Source: Entrophospora sp. SA101
Taxonomy: Eukaryota; Glomeromycota; Glomeromycetes; Entrophosporales; Entrophosporaceae
NCBI GenBank assembly: GCA_958430865.1
Contig: CAUDNR010001557.1
Span: 11,670 to 75,669 of the forward strand
Direction: 5' to 3'
Length of the DNA stretch: 64,000 nucleotides
The notes under the pieces: generated by a model
The model's input: the letters and a program-made list of their open reading frames with translations, nothing else
The model's database searches: none
Told to the model about the DNA's origin: nothing
Shown: positions 46,251 to 57,097 of the stretch, in pieces
How positions within the stretch are numbered: position 1 is the first letter of the stretch
Layout: each line of letters starts with the position of its first letter
Program-made: the position numbers and the translations under genes

Positions 46251-47229
46251 TATGACGAAATGTTTTTAGAATTGAGAAATTATTTCGTCAAATGCACTAA
46301 AAAACGACGAAAGACTAAACCTTGACGAAAGTCAAAATCATTCAAAAATTATTGAACAAAACAAAAAATTAGAAAATCAGATTTAGCTTTTATTAAAATA
46401 AATTTTTTTATAGGTTTTTGTTATTTTCTAACATTGAATTCAATTTATTATTGTAATTAGATATTTCGGTACCAAGAAATTTTCCAGATAAAACACTCCT
46501 AGATGGTGGTTGATATGCATGATGGAGCTATTGAAGAAGATATATAAAGTATGGATTACTGACAACTGAAAAAGAAAATCACAGCAAACAAATGCTTTGA
46601 TTAATGCCCAGTTAATAGAATCATTGCGTTTTTTTGTCAACAATGTGCTTTCATAAAAATTTGAAATTGGCTGTTGAATTGTTGATGATTCTAAATTTTC
46701 ATTGTTATTATCATCATTTATTTGCCTTAGATATTCTTTTCTAATTTCATGAGTACAGCCAGGACAATGATTTGTTAAATGTGATAAAAGTTTTTGTGGT
46801 TATCCATGGCTAAACTTTTTTGTGCAATACTTGCATTGTGCAGAGTAATGTCCTTTAGATTTTTCTTTTTGTTTTTAGTAAAATGAATGAATACACACAT
46901 TTGAGGAAGGTCTACCAGATAAATTATTTTGTGGATCCGACATTGCCTTAAACAATATTATCTCATGAGCTTACTATTGGATATAAAAGGAAGGTGGAAG
47001 TTGCTTGTAATTTGAATAGTTTATGGTCGTTTTACTAATTTCAATTCAAATAATTTTTACTCAAATATTATAAATAAGGGGCAAACTTTTATATATAAAT
47101 ATATAAAACAAAAAAAAATTTCAATTTCAATTTTACTTTCGTCAAATTGTCAAAATGGCCCTTGGTGAAAAACCATCTTTGGTCAGTACTTTCGTCACGT
47201 CAATGACTAAAATCAAAAGTTTCGTCATA
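46251..47229 (-). mobile_element. TIR element (TATGACGAAA ends) with BED-finger gene remnant
   Basis: The left end TATGACGAAATG and right end GTTTCGTCATA are inverted, with further TTTCGTCA/TGACGAAA blocks inside. A minus-strand remnant starts at the ATG 46943 (MSDPQNNLSGRPSS), has two in-frame TAA stops, and reads H-Y-S-A-Q-C-K-Y-C-T-K-K-F-S, L-L-S-H-L-T-N-H-C-P-G, a BED-type C2H2 finger, then E-I-R-K-E-Y-L-R-Q. No catalytic core. The flanks (TAATGTTG against CATCATTA) do not form a target duplication. Confidence 0.55.
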
Positions 47230-47543
47230 CATCATTACCAAGGGAGTTACTGCTATAAATGCTGTTTGTTTTATGATATAAATAAAATCTTTATCATTAT
47301 TTTCCATATTGACATCATCAGGAGTTGTCTCATTCATATTGTCATCATCAAAAGAAGTGGTTCTATTATCATCAAGTGTAGTAATAGGTTCTATTTCTTT
47401 GTAAGTTTCTGATTGAGATGGTTGAGGCATTTGAGAAGGCATATTATTTTGTTCATTTTCTTGAGTAGATTCCTCTAATTTTTGTTTTTTGTCTGAATTG
47501 AATTGTAAATTATTTTTTTTTTGTTGTTGTCGTTTCTTGACAT
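47230..47543 (-). pseudogene. Acidic N-terminal coding exon of unknown gene, cut by the TIR element
   Basis: The minus strand from the ATG at 47543 (MSRNDNNKKK) runs, after a one-base slip in the A-run at about 47515, through K-Q-K-L-E-E-S-T-Q-E-N-E-Q-N, Q-M-P-Q-P-S-Q-S-E-T, T-L-D-D-N-R-T-T and D-F-I-Y-I-I-K-Q-T, and meets the TIR element at 47229. Composition and the constant frame over about 80 codons suggest coding DNA. Downstream exons are not seen, and it is not recognised. Confidence 0.35.
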
Positions 47544-48526
47544 TTATTTTATTTGTTTAAGTCAACATGTAACTGTGAGTTGACTTTGCTTTATTAACAT
47601 TTATTTACTAAAATCGTTATTATAATAGATTCCGATTGTTATTATTACTATTACTATGTTCTTTGTAAATTTTGGTATTCTTAAAAATGTCTAGAAAATT
47701 TCTAATTAAATTTTTTATAAATATTAATATTCAATATTGATAGTATATATATATATTGGTTTCAAAAGAAGGCATGTACGCGCATCTTACTGTTTAAATA
47801 TGTTTGCTGATACGATAAACAATACACAACAAATAACATATATTTGGAATGTTTTTTCCATTTTGCATTAATTTAACATTTAATTTTTCGACTCATTTTC
47901 CAAAAAAGTCAATTTACAGTGCCACTTACCTCATACATAGCTACTTCTCAATTTAGCCATTCACAAAAAAGTCAATTTACGTAATAAAAAAAATTTTTCG
48001 TTGTTAGATGGTTATTTTAGAATAACAAGATAATAAACAAGATAATAATATGTCTCCCACGTTATACTATTTGTTCTGCCTATTTATGGAAGTTATATCA
48101 AAAATGAGGTATTCTATAATTCATTATTGAGAATAAATAAAAACCGTAGCAAATCTTTTCATTGATAATTGTTGATGAAAATATTGTATTAATAATTCTT
48201 AGTAAACATCCTGCTAAAATTGTAATTTATAGCTTTCAAGTAGTCAAAGATAAAGATATTATAGAAATATTACAGAAAGTAAAATATATTTAAAAAGTAT
48301 TATTTTTTTTAAACGATCCGCTGTACAATTATAATTATTTTAGTCATATGACTAATTCGATTCATTTGGTCATTTGGTTTATTTTCACATATATAAAGTT
48401 ATAAAAATTCGATAAAAATTTTATTAATAAAAATATTTTCAATAATTAATAAATTTGTAAATATCACAAATTCGAATAAAAAAACTTATCATTTTAAATA
48501 AACAATAACATATTTAACGCAACAAT
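47544..48526. other. Upstream region of MATA-HMG copy 3
   Basis: AT-rich, no gene recognised. No obvious similarity to the upstream regions of copies 1 and 2. Confidence 0.4.
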
Positions 48527-49480
48527 ATGAATCCTGAAATATTATTATATGTTAATAAAGCACGACTTGACAGTGATCAGACTAGCTTTCTCTTCAATCC
48601 TCCTTGTCAACTACACGTGCAAATGATTCAACTCATTTCACCCAATCCTAATAATGTTGATTCCATAGATATTCCAAGATCCCAAAACGCTTTTCTCTTA
48701 TACCGCAAAAATTATGCTGCAAAACATAAATCTCTTGAGAGTAAAAAGGATTGGAAAACTCTTTCAAAGGAAGCTGGCGATGCCTGGAAGAATGAATTGG
48801 ACGAAGTAAAAAGTTACTTTAAAATACTAGCAAAGCTGGCTTTTGAAAAACATAAATTGATTTATGAGAGTATCATTCAGCAACCAAATCAACATATATT
48901 TATTTCTCAAGGACCAGAACCGCAACAAAAACAAAAAGAAGATTGTCATAAAACCAATAGCAATACAAGTTCGTTATCTTCCACAAATAATAATTCAAAC
49001 TCATCTTATCCGCAACAAAAAAATCAAATAGATAATTCCTATTATGAAGTTTCATCATTGCACCATTTGTACTCAAACTATAGTACAAAATCGCCTTATC
49101 AACAACCAGAACAACTAGAAGATAATGATAATAATAACAATTATGTAGTTTCAACACCAACTTATCCGTACTCTTCTATCCCTTCTTTCACAAGTGATAA
49201 TCCAAGTTCATTATCGTTCACTTCTTTTAGTCCCTCCGCTTCTTTTCTTTCGTGTTCTACTTCGTCTGATTTTAATCCCCTTCTCGTTAATTATAACAAT
49301 ATTGTCAATAAGACTGATGATTTATCTCAACCCGCCCAATTTATTACATATTTAAATAATGGTAAAGACTCCCTAGAAGAATTTCAACAATACTTACAAA
49401 TTGAACAAGCAGATGCACAACTAAATGAGACTTATTGGAATTCATTGGGTTTGGTCTCAAAAGAAAATAAAAATATGTAA
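48527..49480 (+). CDS. MATA-HMG-type HMG-box protein, copy 3
   Basis: A single-exon, 317-aa protein, starting MNPEILLYVNKARLD. The HMG box spans about residues 50-118 (SQNAFLLYRKNY; K-D-W-K-T-L-S-K-E-A-G; D-A-W-K-N-E; V-K-S-Y-F-K-I-L-A). Two substitutions distinguish this box: N-E-L-D for N-E-S-D, and K-S-Y for K-R-Y, the latter losing a basic residue in helix 3. The tail is Asn/Gln/Ser-rich with the shared N-P-S-S-L-S-F-T-S-F motif, but the last 40 residues (E-E-F-Q-Q-Y-L-Q-I-E-Q) diverge from the others. It is on the opposite strand to copies 1 and 2. Probable DNA-binding regulator; targets unknown. Confidence 0.9.
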   Translation: MNPEILLYVNKARLDSDQTSFLFNPPCQLHVQMIQLISPNPNNVDSIDIPRSQNAFLLYRKNYAAKHKSLESKKDWKTLSKEAGDAWKNELDEVKSYFKILAKLAFEKHKLIYESIIQQPNQHIFISQGPEPQQKQKEDCHKTNSNTSSLSSTNNNSNSSYPQQKNQIDNSYYEVSSLHHLYSNYSTKSPYQQPEQLEDNDNNNNYVVSTPTYPYSSIPSFTSDNPSSLSFTSFSPSASFLSCSTSSDFNPLLVNYNNIVNKTDDLSQPAQFITYLNNGKDSLEEFQQYLQIEQADAQLNETYWNSLGLVSKENKNM

Positions 49481-51799
49481 TAATTGAAAAATATCAATAG
49501 CAAATAGCAAAATTTTAATTTCAATATATAATGACAATCTTGTTATAATGACCTTTTTTAAAACCAAGTTTTACGAATGACATCTCGATGTAAATTAGGT
49601 TAACTAATTTACATAGAGTTTTCAAGGCTTTAATGTAATTTTATTATAAAATAAATAAAAATTATCTTTAATATTTTTGATGGCAATGTTAAAAAATAGA
49701 AGTTTTTTCAATTGATCAATGATCAATTAATTTTGTCAAAAAAAGAGTTTTTCGGCCAATATCTAGTATTAGGCATCAATTTTATTTCTTAACCGTGACT
49801 TTAAACAATAAAATAAAATTTAATATCCGTGTGATTTGTTCACTCGCTCATTGATTTATTCATTCATAGAGAAAGAGAAAGGGAGGTTCTTTAATATGAT
49901 ATATATGACTAATTAGTATTTCACAATAAATTTAAAATCAAATCGTGATAAAAAATCGCTTTTTTTTCCTCATATGCGAAATTAATCGTTACGTTATTAT
50001 TGATATCATTTATGGACTGATAAAAGCGAATAGAATAATAAAATTAGGAAATAGTGAAAGAGGAACGAATATCAGCCAAAACAACAACGAGTAATGATAA
50101 TATTAAAAGACATAAATAATTTATCATTTTATCATTCCAATCATTTGTTATCCTTATCGTCATCATTATTATGATCATTAATTCAGAATCTGAAAATGAT
50201 TTGCTATTATTGTTATTGTTGTTATTATTGTTATTATTATTTCCTTATTATTATTATTACCCCATAAAAAAAGATTGTATAATATTCCCATAAATGCATT
50301 ATATTTATGGAAAAATGATGTAAACTTTGCCGTTATAGAATTAAAATTCAAATAACAGACTATTTTTTTTTATAGGGTTACTTTATCTCTGTTGTAAATG
50401 AATAAAATAATAGACAGCGCCAATTACGTATTTTATTTTTTATCTGAATATAACCCCTGTAAATATTTATAACATATGCATTATATTAAACATGTATTTA
50501 TTAATATATTTAAAAATTTTTTAATGTAACCTTTTTTTGCTTTTTAATGATTAAATTAGATAGTTTCATTTAAAATAAAAAATAAATGACAAAGCGCGTT
50601 AGTATGACACTATTGTAGATTGTAACCGAAGTTTTGAATTTTCGGTAATTCAATGAATGATACTTACTAAGCATTGATAAATATGATTGAATTAATATTC
50701 AAATTACCGCCGTTATTTATTATTTATTATAATTCGGTTCTTTTAATTCTCCAAAATTTTATCTATAATAGTAAATTAATACATTTTTTTTTCTTTTAAC
50801 ATCCACTTTTATAAAATAAACCAAAATTCTTTCCCAAAACGTTAAATCAATTACCATTATAATTACAAATTGGTGTATCTCACTCGTTACACTACACAAA
50901 ATTGTCGCGATCAGATAAATTATGGAATTCCTTAAAAAAAAACTTAATGTGAGTGATGATCACTAATATTGGGTAATGCATTACGTACAATCACTTTGTC
51001 ACTTTTTTCACTTGGAATAGCAGTTTACTGAAACCGAATAAATAATAATAAGCTGGTTACAATGCAATATTTGTAATATTATTAATATTAATAATTGTTC
51101 TGTTTGACAGAAAGCCAGTTATCGTGTCAATTAATAGAGAATATGAGATACTAAATACTACATAATAATATTTACTTTATTTCTGTTGTAAATGGATCGA
51201 AATGGTAGAATAGGGTAAGAATGATAGAATAAAATTGCAATAAAGATAAACAATACCACCGCCAAAAACTAAAACACATTATTATATTTAATTGCGTGAT
51301 TAATCCACCACGTTATTAATTTCTCTATAAAAAATTATGCATAGTACATCTTTATATTAAATTTAAATTGATCCTCGTACTCACAAATAGATGATAATGT
51401 TGTTATTATGCATAAATGTTGTTGTTTACTTTTAATTTTAGTCGGAAAGTTTTAAGCGTGCATATCAATGATCAAATTGGACATATTTAAAGTTTTCCTC
51501 TCCGCATATATTAAAAATATTAATAATATTATTATTACATAAAGAATTTCAAAAAAAACTTTTGTCCAATGGTTTCATTAATGCACGCATTCCGTTTTCT
51601 CATTTGATTTTTCAAACATTTTAAGCTTAAAATTATGTTTTTGTTTTTTTCTTTTTTTGTAACCCTGATTTTTTTGCGCATAGTATGCATGGTGTGCATA
51701 GTGTATAATATCATAATGCGCACATAATAATAATTATTAACTTAATAAATTAGTATCAACTATATTAGTACATTGTCCTGCTTTAAGATTAGTTTTATA
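49481..51799. other. Gene-poor spacer with simple repeats
   Basis: A TTATTG/TTATTA microsatellite lies at about 50203-50262. No open frame with family features. The minus frame 51535-51723 is unremarkable. Confidence 0.45.
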
Positions 51800-53012
51800 C
51801 AATGCAGTCAGTACAGAGCCTTTTCTTGTAGGTAATTCGAATGATGAACGTAAATTTTTAAAAAGGGTTCAAGTTCAAGAAAGTGAAAGAGAAAGTCCAC
51901 AACAAAATATAGCTTGAGAAATAGCATATAGATGCTCTTTCTGTTTAGTAGTTAATCGGTCTTAAAAACTATAGATATTGCTAATTGGTCTTGTTTTCAA
52001 TTGATTTATTGATCCTTTTGAATATCGGGAGCTAGTATTACTTGGTCGCTCAAGCTTTGACTAAAATGCTCACAAATAAAAAAAAGTATTAAAACCTGGA
52101 GCTTTTTTCGTTCAAATTGGATATGTGGTTCAACAAAGAGTAAAATGTAATGCATGTGGCATTGAGTGTAATAGTTCAGTAAAATTGATGTGAAGGACAT
52201 TTCAAAGTATGTTTAAATGTAGATATTGCTAATTTACGAGATAAACAAAATTACAACAAAAGAAAAAGTAGAATACATATACCAAACAGACACCTTAACA
52301 ATTTATCTAAATTTAGCAATCTTTTGAAATTTATGCATTAATAAACTTTAATATGGTGAAACTTTTGTACACGCATGCAACTTGAATGATGTATACACAA
52401 AAATTCTTGAACATAGCACACTACGCGCGGCACACCACTGAGTAGAATTGACTAAAAAAAATTTTACATAACATCAAACTCAAGTTAAGTCGAGTCGAGC
52501 TAGACGTTTAGCTCAAGCTCGGCTCGTTCAAAATTAAGCACAATAAATTTTCTGAATATTTGCACAAAAGATTGAAATGCATATTCTTTAATTATAAAAA
52601 CTAAATCAAATGCAAGTCTTTTAACATTTATAATTCATTAAATAATTCATAATTTCAATTTTATATACACAAATGAATAAAAAAGGTATGAATAATGCTT
52701 TTGCGGGAATAAAGCCAGAAAAACGTGAAGATTTATGCGGTCATAATTTAAGACGTTTACATTGGAGTCTAAATCTTGAATGAAAAAATATGATTATTTG
52801 ACCAGGTGAGGATATCTATGCATGGCATATTCGTGTACGCATTCCTCTCAAAGAACTTAATTCGAGTGGCGCTAAAAGCAATTATCATTACAATTGCTTA
52901 TATGCATTTTATTACAGAAACAATAACGACGCTTTTCATAGGTCAATTCTTGAAAAGACGGGTAATGTTATTTGTTATAGATGTTTTAAAATTATGCGAA
53001 TAAATCTAAATT
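51800..53012 (+). pseudogene. Decayed plus-strand gene with cysteine pairs, unknown family
   Basis: Protein-like segments occur in order but in changing frames. They are E-P-F-L-V-G-N-S-N-D-E-R-K-F (about 51808), A-Y-R-C-S-F-C (about 51925), V-K-C-N-A-C-G-I-E-C (about 52145), and V-D-I-A-N-L-R-D-K-Q-N-Y-N-K-R-K (about 52220). Further on come M-N-N-A-F-A-G-I-K-P-E-K-R-E-D-L-C-G-H (52689) and finally A-W-H-I-R-V-R-I-P-L-K-E-L to V-I-C-Y-R-C-F-K and a stop at 53012. CxxC pairs suggest zinc binding. Some breaks may be introns, but no full splice solution was found. Family not recognised. Confidence 0.35.
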
Positions 53013-53208
53013 AGGGGCCTGGTCATGTTATATCAGATGTTCGTTTGTGACAACTGCGAGAAAAACAATGAATCAATACATATCCATACATGTTACACAT
53101 AGTAATATGTTTTATTATTATGCAGCAAGTGAATTATCAAATCAGTACGTACTTATTTCCAAAGGCAACTCTTTTGAGATTTACAGAATTTAATTATTTT
53201 ATTATATA

Positions 53209-53621
53209 CAGCAGAACCTGTCTAAAAGCATAGAATTTTCTCGACCCGAGTTGAGCCATATGTGCTATAAGCACACAGCATCTTGTATATATGCATAAAA
53301 AAAATTCTAAACTTAATATATGAACATAAGCATAATCACATGTATCAACAAAAATTCCTGTGTCACACTATTTTTTAAAAAACTGTAAAAAATTGACTAG
53401 GTCTTTTTGGAAATAACTATATATATAAAATATTTAACAATTGCTTACTTAAAATGTAAAATAATAGATCTTTTTTTATAAATGTGTTTAAATGAAGAAA
53501 AAAAATCATGAATTTTGTGACATCATAAACATATAAATGCCAAACCTGCTTTTAAGAATAACCTGCTTAATAGCATAGGATTTTCTTGGCCCAACAGTAT
53601 TCTTATAGACAGGTTCTACTA
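53209..53621. mobile_element. Pogo/Tc1-like MITE with AGAACCTGTCTA ends
   Basis: The left end CAGCAGAACCTGTCTAAAAG (53209) and right end ATAGACAGGTTCTACTA (53621) are inverted repeats flanked by TA on both sides. The interior repeats CTGCTTTTAAG and AGCATAGGATTTTC in both halves. No coding capacity. The right portion was copied again at about 54417-54529 in the neighbouring duplication. Confidence 0.7.
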
Positions 53622-53965
53622 TATTTGAATTAAATTCGAACCAAATCAAATCATTTACAGGTTAGAATCGAATCAAAGCACGATTCGTATTCAATTCATA
53701 TTCAATTCGAAAGAAACAAATCAAAAATTAGGTATTGCTAATCAAGATAAAGAAAATACCTACTAGTAGAAAAGATGTTATTTGAAAATATCAAATGAAA
53801 ATGTTGAAATGAGATCAAAAATACATTGAAGGAAAGAGCTAATGAACATACTAATCAAAAGCTTATAAAAAACCAACCAAATGATATTTAAATCAACTCA
53901 TGATAATCAAAGTTCATAGTCGTCATATCAATCATTAGTTGATAATAATTTTTAATAAATAATAT
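53509..53965. repeat. Direct repeat flanking an inverted insertion, left copy
   Basis: From TGAATTTTGTGACATC onward the sequence recurs at 54417 with a constant offset of 908 bp to about 53975/54883, with almost no differences seen. Its second half also matches the upstream region of subtilisin gene 1 (about 14300). Confidence 0.9.
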
Positions 53966-54416
53966 TTTATGAAAACATTTGTTTACCTCCTTAAGTTTAT
54001 CCATTTATAGATGTAATTCAAATTTTCTTTGGTAAAAAAGTGGAATATTATTAAAAAATACTTTATTTATTACAAAAAGATCATTGATTGTAACACCACC
54101 TATTAATATAATGATCTACAGCCAAACCTTTAATAATTAAATTCGCGTTACAACAAATTTTTTTGTTTACATATATATAAAAATATAAAAACATAAAATT
54201 TGTCAAACAAATTTTAAATGCAATTTTCTTATGTCTTCCCTATAGATTTTTTGAAACGAGGTTTGGCTGTACATATCACGAAAATTATTTAACTTCTACG
54301 TGCAACAACTGTCATTCTAGGATTAATGCATTTCATAGCTCCTCCTTAAATAATCTTCTTCTCAACAATGATTTTTAGCTTCCTCCAACGTTGTTTGGAA
54401 TTAGCTGGATGTTTCG
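53966..54416 (-). repeat. 451-bp inverted copy of tropomyosin promoter and exon 1
   Basis: This segment is the reverse complement of 59076-59526 at equal length, with no mismatch noticed. On the minus strand it carries the 18-nt first coding exon of the tropomyosin gene (53987-54004), 21 bp of its intron, its upstream region, and the 151-bp MITE (here 54119-54269). The later tropomyosin exons are absent, so no protein can be made. It sits precisely between two direct repeats. Confidence 0.92.
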
Positions 54417-54877
54417 TGAATTTTGTGACATCATAAACATATAAATGCCAAACCTGCTTTTAAGAATAACCTGCTTAATAGCATAGGATTTTCTTGGCCC
54501 AACAGTATTCTTATAGACAGGTTCTACTATATTTGAATTAAATTCGAACCAAATCAAATCATTTACAGGTTAGAATCGAATCAAAGCACGATTCGTATTC
54601 AATTCATATTCAATTCGAAAGAAACAAATCAAAAATTAGGTATTGCTAATCAAGATAAAGAAAATACCTACTAGTAGAAAAGATGTTATTTGAAAATATC
54701 AAATGAAAATGTTGAAATGAGATCAAAAATACATTGAAGGAAAGAGCTAATGAACATACTAATCAAAAGCTTATAAAAAACCAACCAAATGATATTTAAA
54801 TCAACTCATGATAATCAAAGTTCATAGTCGTCATATCAATCATTAGTTGATAATAATTTTTAATAAATAATATTTTA
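54417..54877. repeat. Direct repeat flanking an inverted insertion, right copy
   Basis: Matches 53509-53975 as described for the left copy. Beyond 54880 it continues as the ancestral upstream sequence of subtilisin gene 2, homologous to about 14520 onward. So this copy is probably the original and the left one the duplicate. The minus frame 54375-54557 crosses the junction and is not a gene. Confidence 0.88.
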
Positions 54878-55554
54878 TGGAAACATCTTTTATGATAAAT
54901 ACAAGACCAATATTTAGACAATAGAAAATGTGCGATGTCATGCAAATATATAAGTCATATATTCATTTTTTTTTTTTGGTTTTAGCATTCTATCTTCTCT
55001 TTTTAATAATTTCTTTTTGAGGTTAAAAATTTTAAGCAAGAATGTTCAATTAAATTCTTGGTTTTCGAATTTGAATTATGAGATAATTTTTTTAAAACAA
55101 TAAATAGCAATAGTTGTTTATGTACAAGTTGAACGAACGAAGAATCTCTTGTAAACTAAAAAAAAGAAAAAAAATTATCAAAATAATTAATAAGCATCAT
55201 ATATCTACAAATAGTACAAGCCCTGGTTCTTTATAACCTCAATAAAAAACTGATACGCTTCATACACATGAGAACCCCAAGGTTATACGTAAATTTCCTC
55301 TGTGCAATAATTGACAGCAATGAATTAACGGAAAGATCGGCGCATGTTTTGGAAAATGGAATTTTCTTTTTGATACAAGAAAAATGGCCGAATAGTCAAA
55401 TGGGGAATATTTTGCGGATTTATTGTTATTATTATACATCAATGGCTGCTTATTTAACATATACGGTATTCAAGATAACAAATATGATCGTCAAAATCGA
55501 ATTGTTTGATTTTATATAAAAAAGGGATGGAATTTTCTTCGAAAAATAAAAAAT

Positions 55555-55600
<46 letters not shown>

Positions 55601-55774
55601 CTTTTACCTTCCTTAAAACAAAAATTCAAACCTTCAACCACATCTTCTCCCTCTTTTTTCCTTACCACATTAACATATTGTTAATTTCTGCGTGATTATT
55701 TCACAATCATTAAAAAAATTTCTTTTATTACTTCTCCTCTCGAATCTTTTTTTTATCAATTAAAAATAATAAAA
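54878..55774 (+). promoter_or_regulatory. Promoter and leader of subtilisin gene 2
   Basis: Homologous to 15390-16164, with small insertions and deletions. TATAAAAAA at 55515-55523 is about 250 bp before the ATG, then an (ATA)n tract at about 55556-55590 and the same leader and ATG context as gene 1. The open frame 55268-55519 lies in this non-coding homologous region and is rejected as a gene. Confidence 0.6.
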
Positions 55775-57097
55775 ATGGTTTCATACAAATTTTTTTCAAT
55801 TGCTATCATTGTTGCTTTTTTGGCCACAGCTGCTCAATCGGCTCCTAGCAACAATAATGTCAATTGTCAATTCGCCGCCAAATTTTCTCCTTCTTCTTCT
55901 GAAAACGCTAAACTCTACATCGTCTTATTAAAAACCTCTACTTCTGCATCATCGTCTTCAAAAAAAAATGCTGCCTTCAAACATTTTGAAATGTTGAAAA
56001 AGTGTTTAGGAAGAAAAATTCAAAAAGTCAATGCAAGCAACTTCTCTGCAAGATTAGATGATAAACAAATGATCTATGATTTCTCTGTTGATTCAGAAGT
56101 AGTCGGATATAATGGTTACTTTACTCCTGAAGATGCTAAAAAAATAGCAAAATTGGATGAAGTTTCTGTCGTCGAACAAGAACAGGAAATCAAAGCAAAT
56201 TATGCTCTTCCATCTGGAAATAATGGCAGGATATTCAAAAGAGCCGTTGTTAATAATCCATTATTCAATTTGGATCGTATCGATCAAGCTAATTTTCCAC
56301 TTGACAAAAAATACACCTTTCCTGACACAGCTGGTCAAGGCGTAAATGTCTACGTTATTGATACTGGAATCAATGTTGAACATAGCGACTTTGGTGGACG
56401 TGCAAAACATAGTGCTAGTTTTTGTGAAGGATGTGGCGATAAAGATGATAATGGTCATGGTACCCACGTTGCTGGTATAATTGGTGGGAAGACTTTTGGA
56501 GTAGCCAAGAAATGTAATCTACTTGCGGTAAAAGTACTTGCTGCTGATGGTAGTGGTACAAATACTGATTTTGTCAATGGCATGTTACATGTGCTCAGTC
56601 AGCATAAAAAAAGTTCCAACAAAAACACAGTCATTAACATGTCAATTGGCGGAGGTTTTTCTCAAGCTATCAATGATGTTGTCGAAAAACTTACCAAAGC
56701 AGGTATTCATATTGTAGTGGCAGCTGGTAAGGAGTCTTCAGGTGCTTGTGAAGTATCACCAGCATCTGCGCCATCTGCTATTACAGTTGGTGCAACAGAA
56801 GATACAAGTGACCAGATTGCCGATTTCTCAAACTCTGGCAAATGTGTTGATATCTTTGCACCAGGTAGTAATATTAAATCTGCCACTTTTGATGACAACA
56901 ATGGTTCAGTTGCATTCTCCGGAACCAGCCAAGCAACACCACATGTCTCAGGAACAATTGCATTGATTATTGCTAAAGAAGGCAACGCAAGTCCAAGTAG
57001 TATGGCTTCAAAACTTATAAGTCTAAGTACCAAAGATGTTGTTGATGGTTTGGATGATTCTACACCAAATAGATTTTTGCGTGTTCCATCAGCCTAA
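55775..57097 (+). CDS. Subtilisin-like serine protease, copy 2, oxyanion Asn replaced by Lys
   Basis: A single-exon, 440-aa protein with the architecture of copy 1: signal peptide (1-23, AQSA), propeptide with I9 fold, K155-R156 processing site and S8 domain. The triad is intact: Asp196 in VIDTGIN, His228 in HGTHVAG, Ser385 in SGTSQATPH. At the oxyanion-hole position, however, the sequence is V-V-A-A-G-K-E, that is Lys319 where proteinase K-type enzymes and copy 1 have Asn. This residue stabilises the transition state, so activity should be strongly reduced unless compensated. The gene is otherwise intact with a conserved promoter, suggesting selection, perhaps as an inactive or altered homologue. 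The duplication also includes flanking DNA. Confidence 0.93.
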   Translation: MVSYKFFSIAIIVAFLATAAQSAPSNNNVNCQFAAKFSPSSSENAKLYIVLLKTSTSASSSSKKNAAFKHFEMLKKCLGRKIQKVNASNFSARLDDKQMIYDFSVDSEVVGYNGYFTPEDAKKIAKLDEVSVVEQEQEIKANYALPSGNNGRIFKRAVVNNPLFNLDRIDQANFPLDKKYTFPDTAGQGVNVYVIDTGINVEHSDFGGRAKHSASFCEGCGDKDDNGHGTHVAGIIGGKTFGVAKKCNLLAVKVLAADGSGTNTDFVNGMLHVLSQHKKSSNKNTVINMSIGGGFSQAINDVVEKLTKAGIHIVVAAGKESSGACEVSPASAPSAITVGATEDTSDQIADFSNSGKCVDIFAPGSNIKSATFDDNNGSVAFSGTSQATPHVSGTIALIIAKEGNASPSSMASKLISLSTKDVVDGLDDSTPNRFLRVPSA

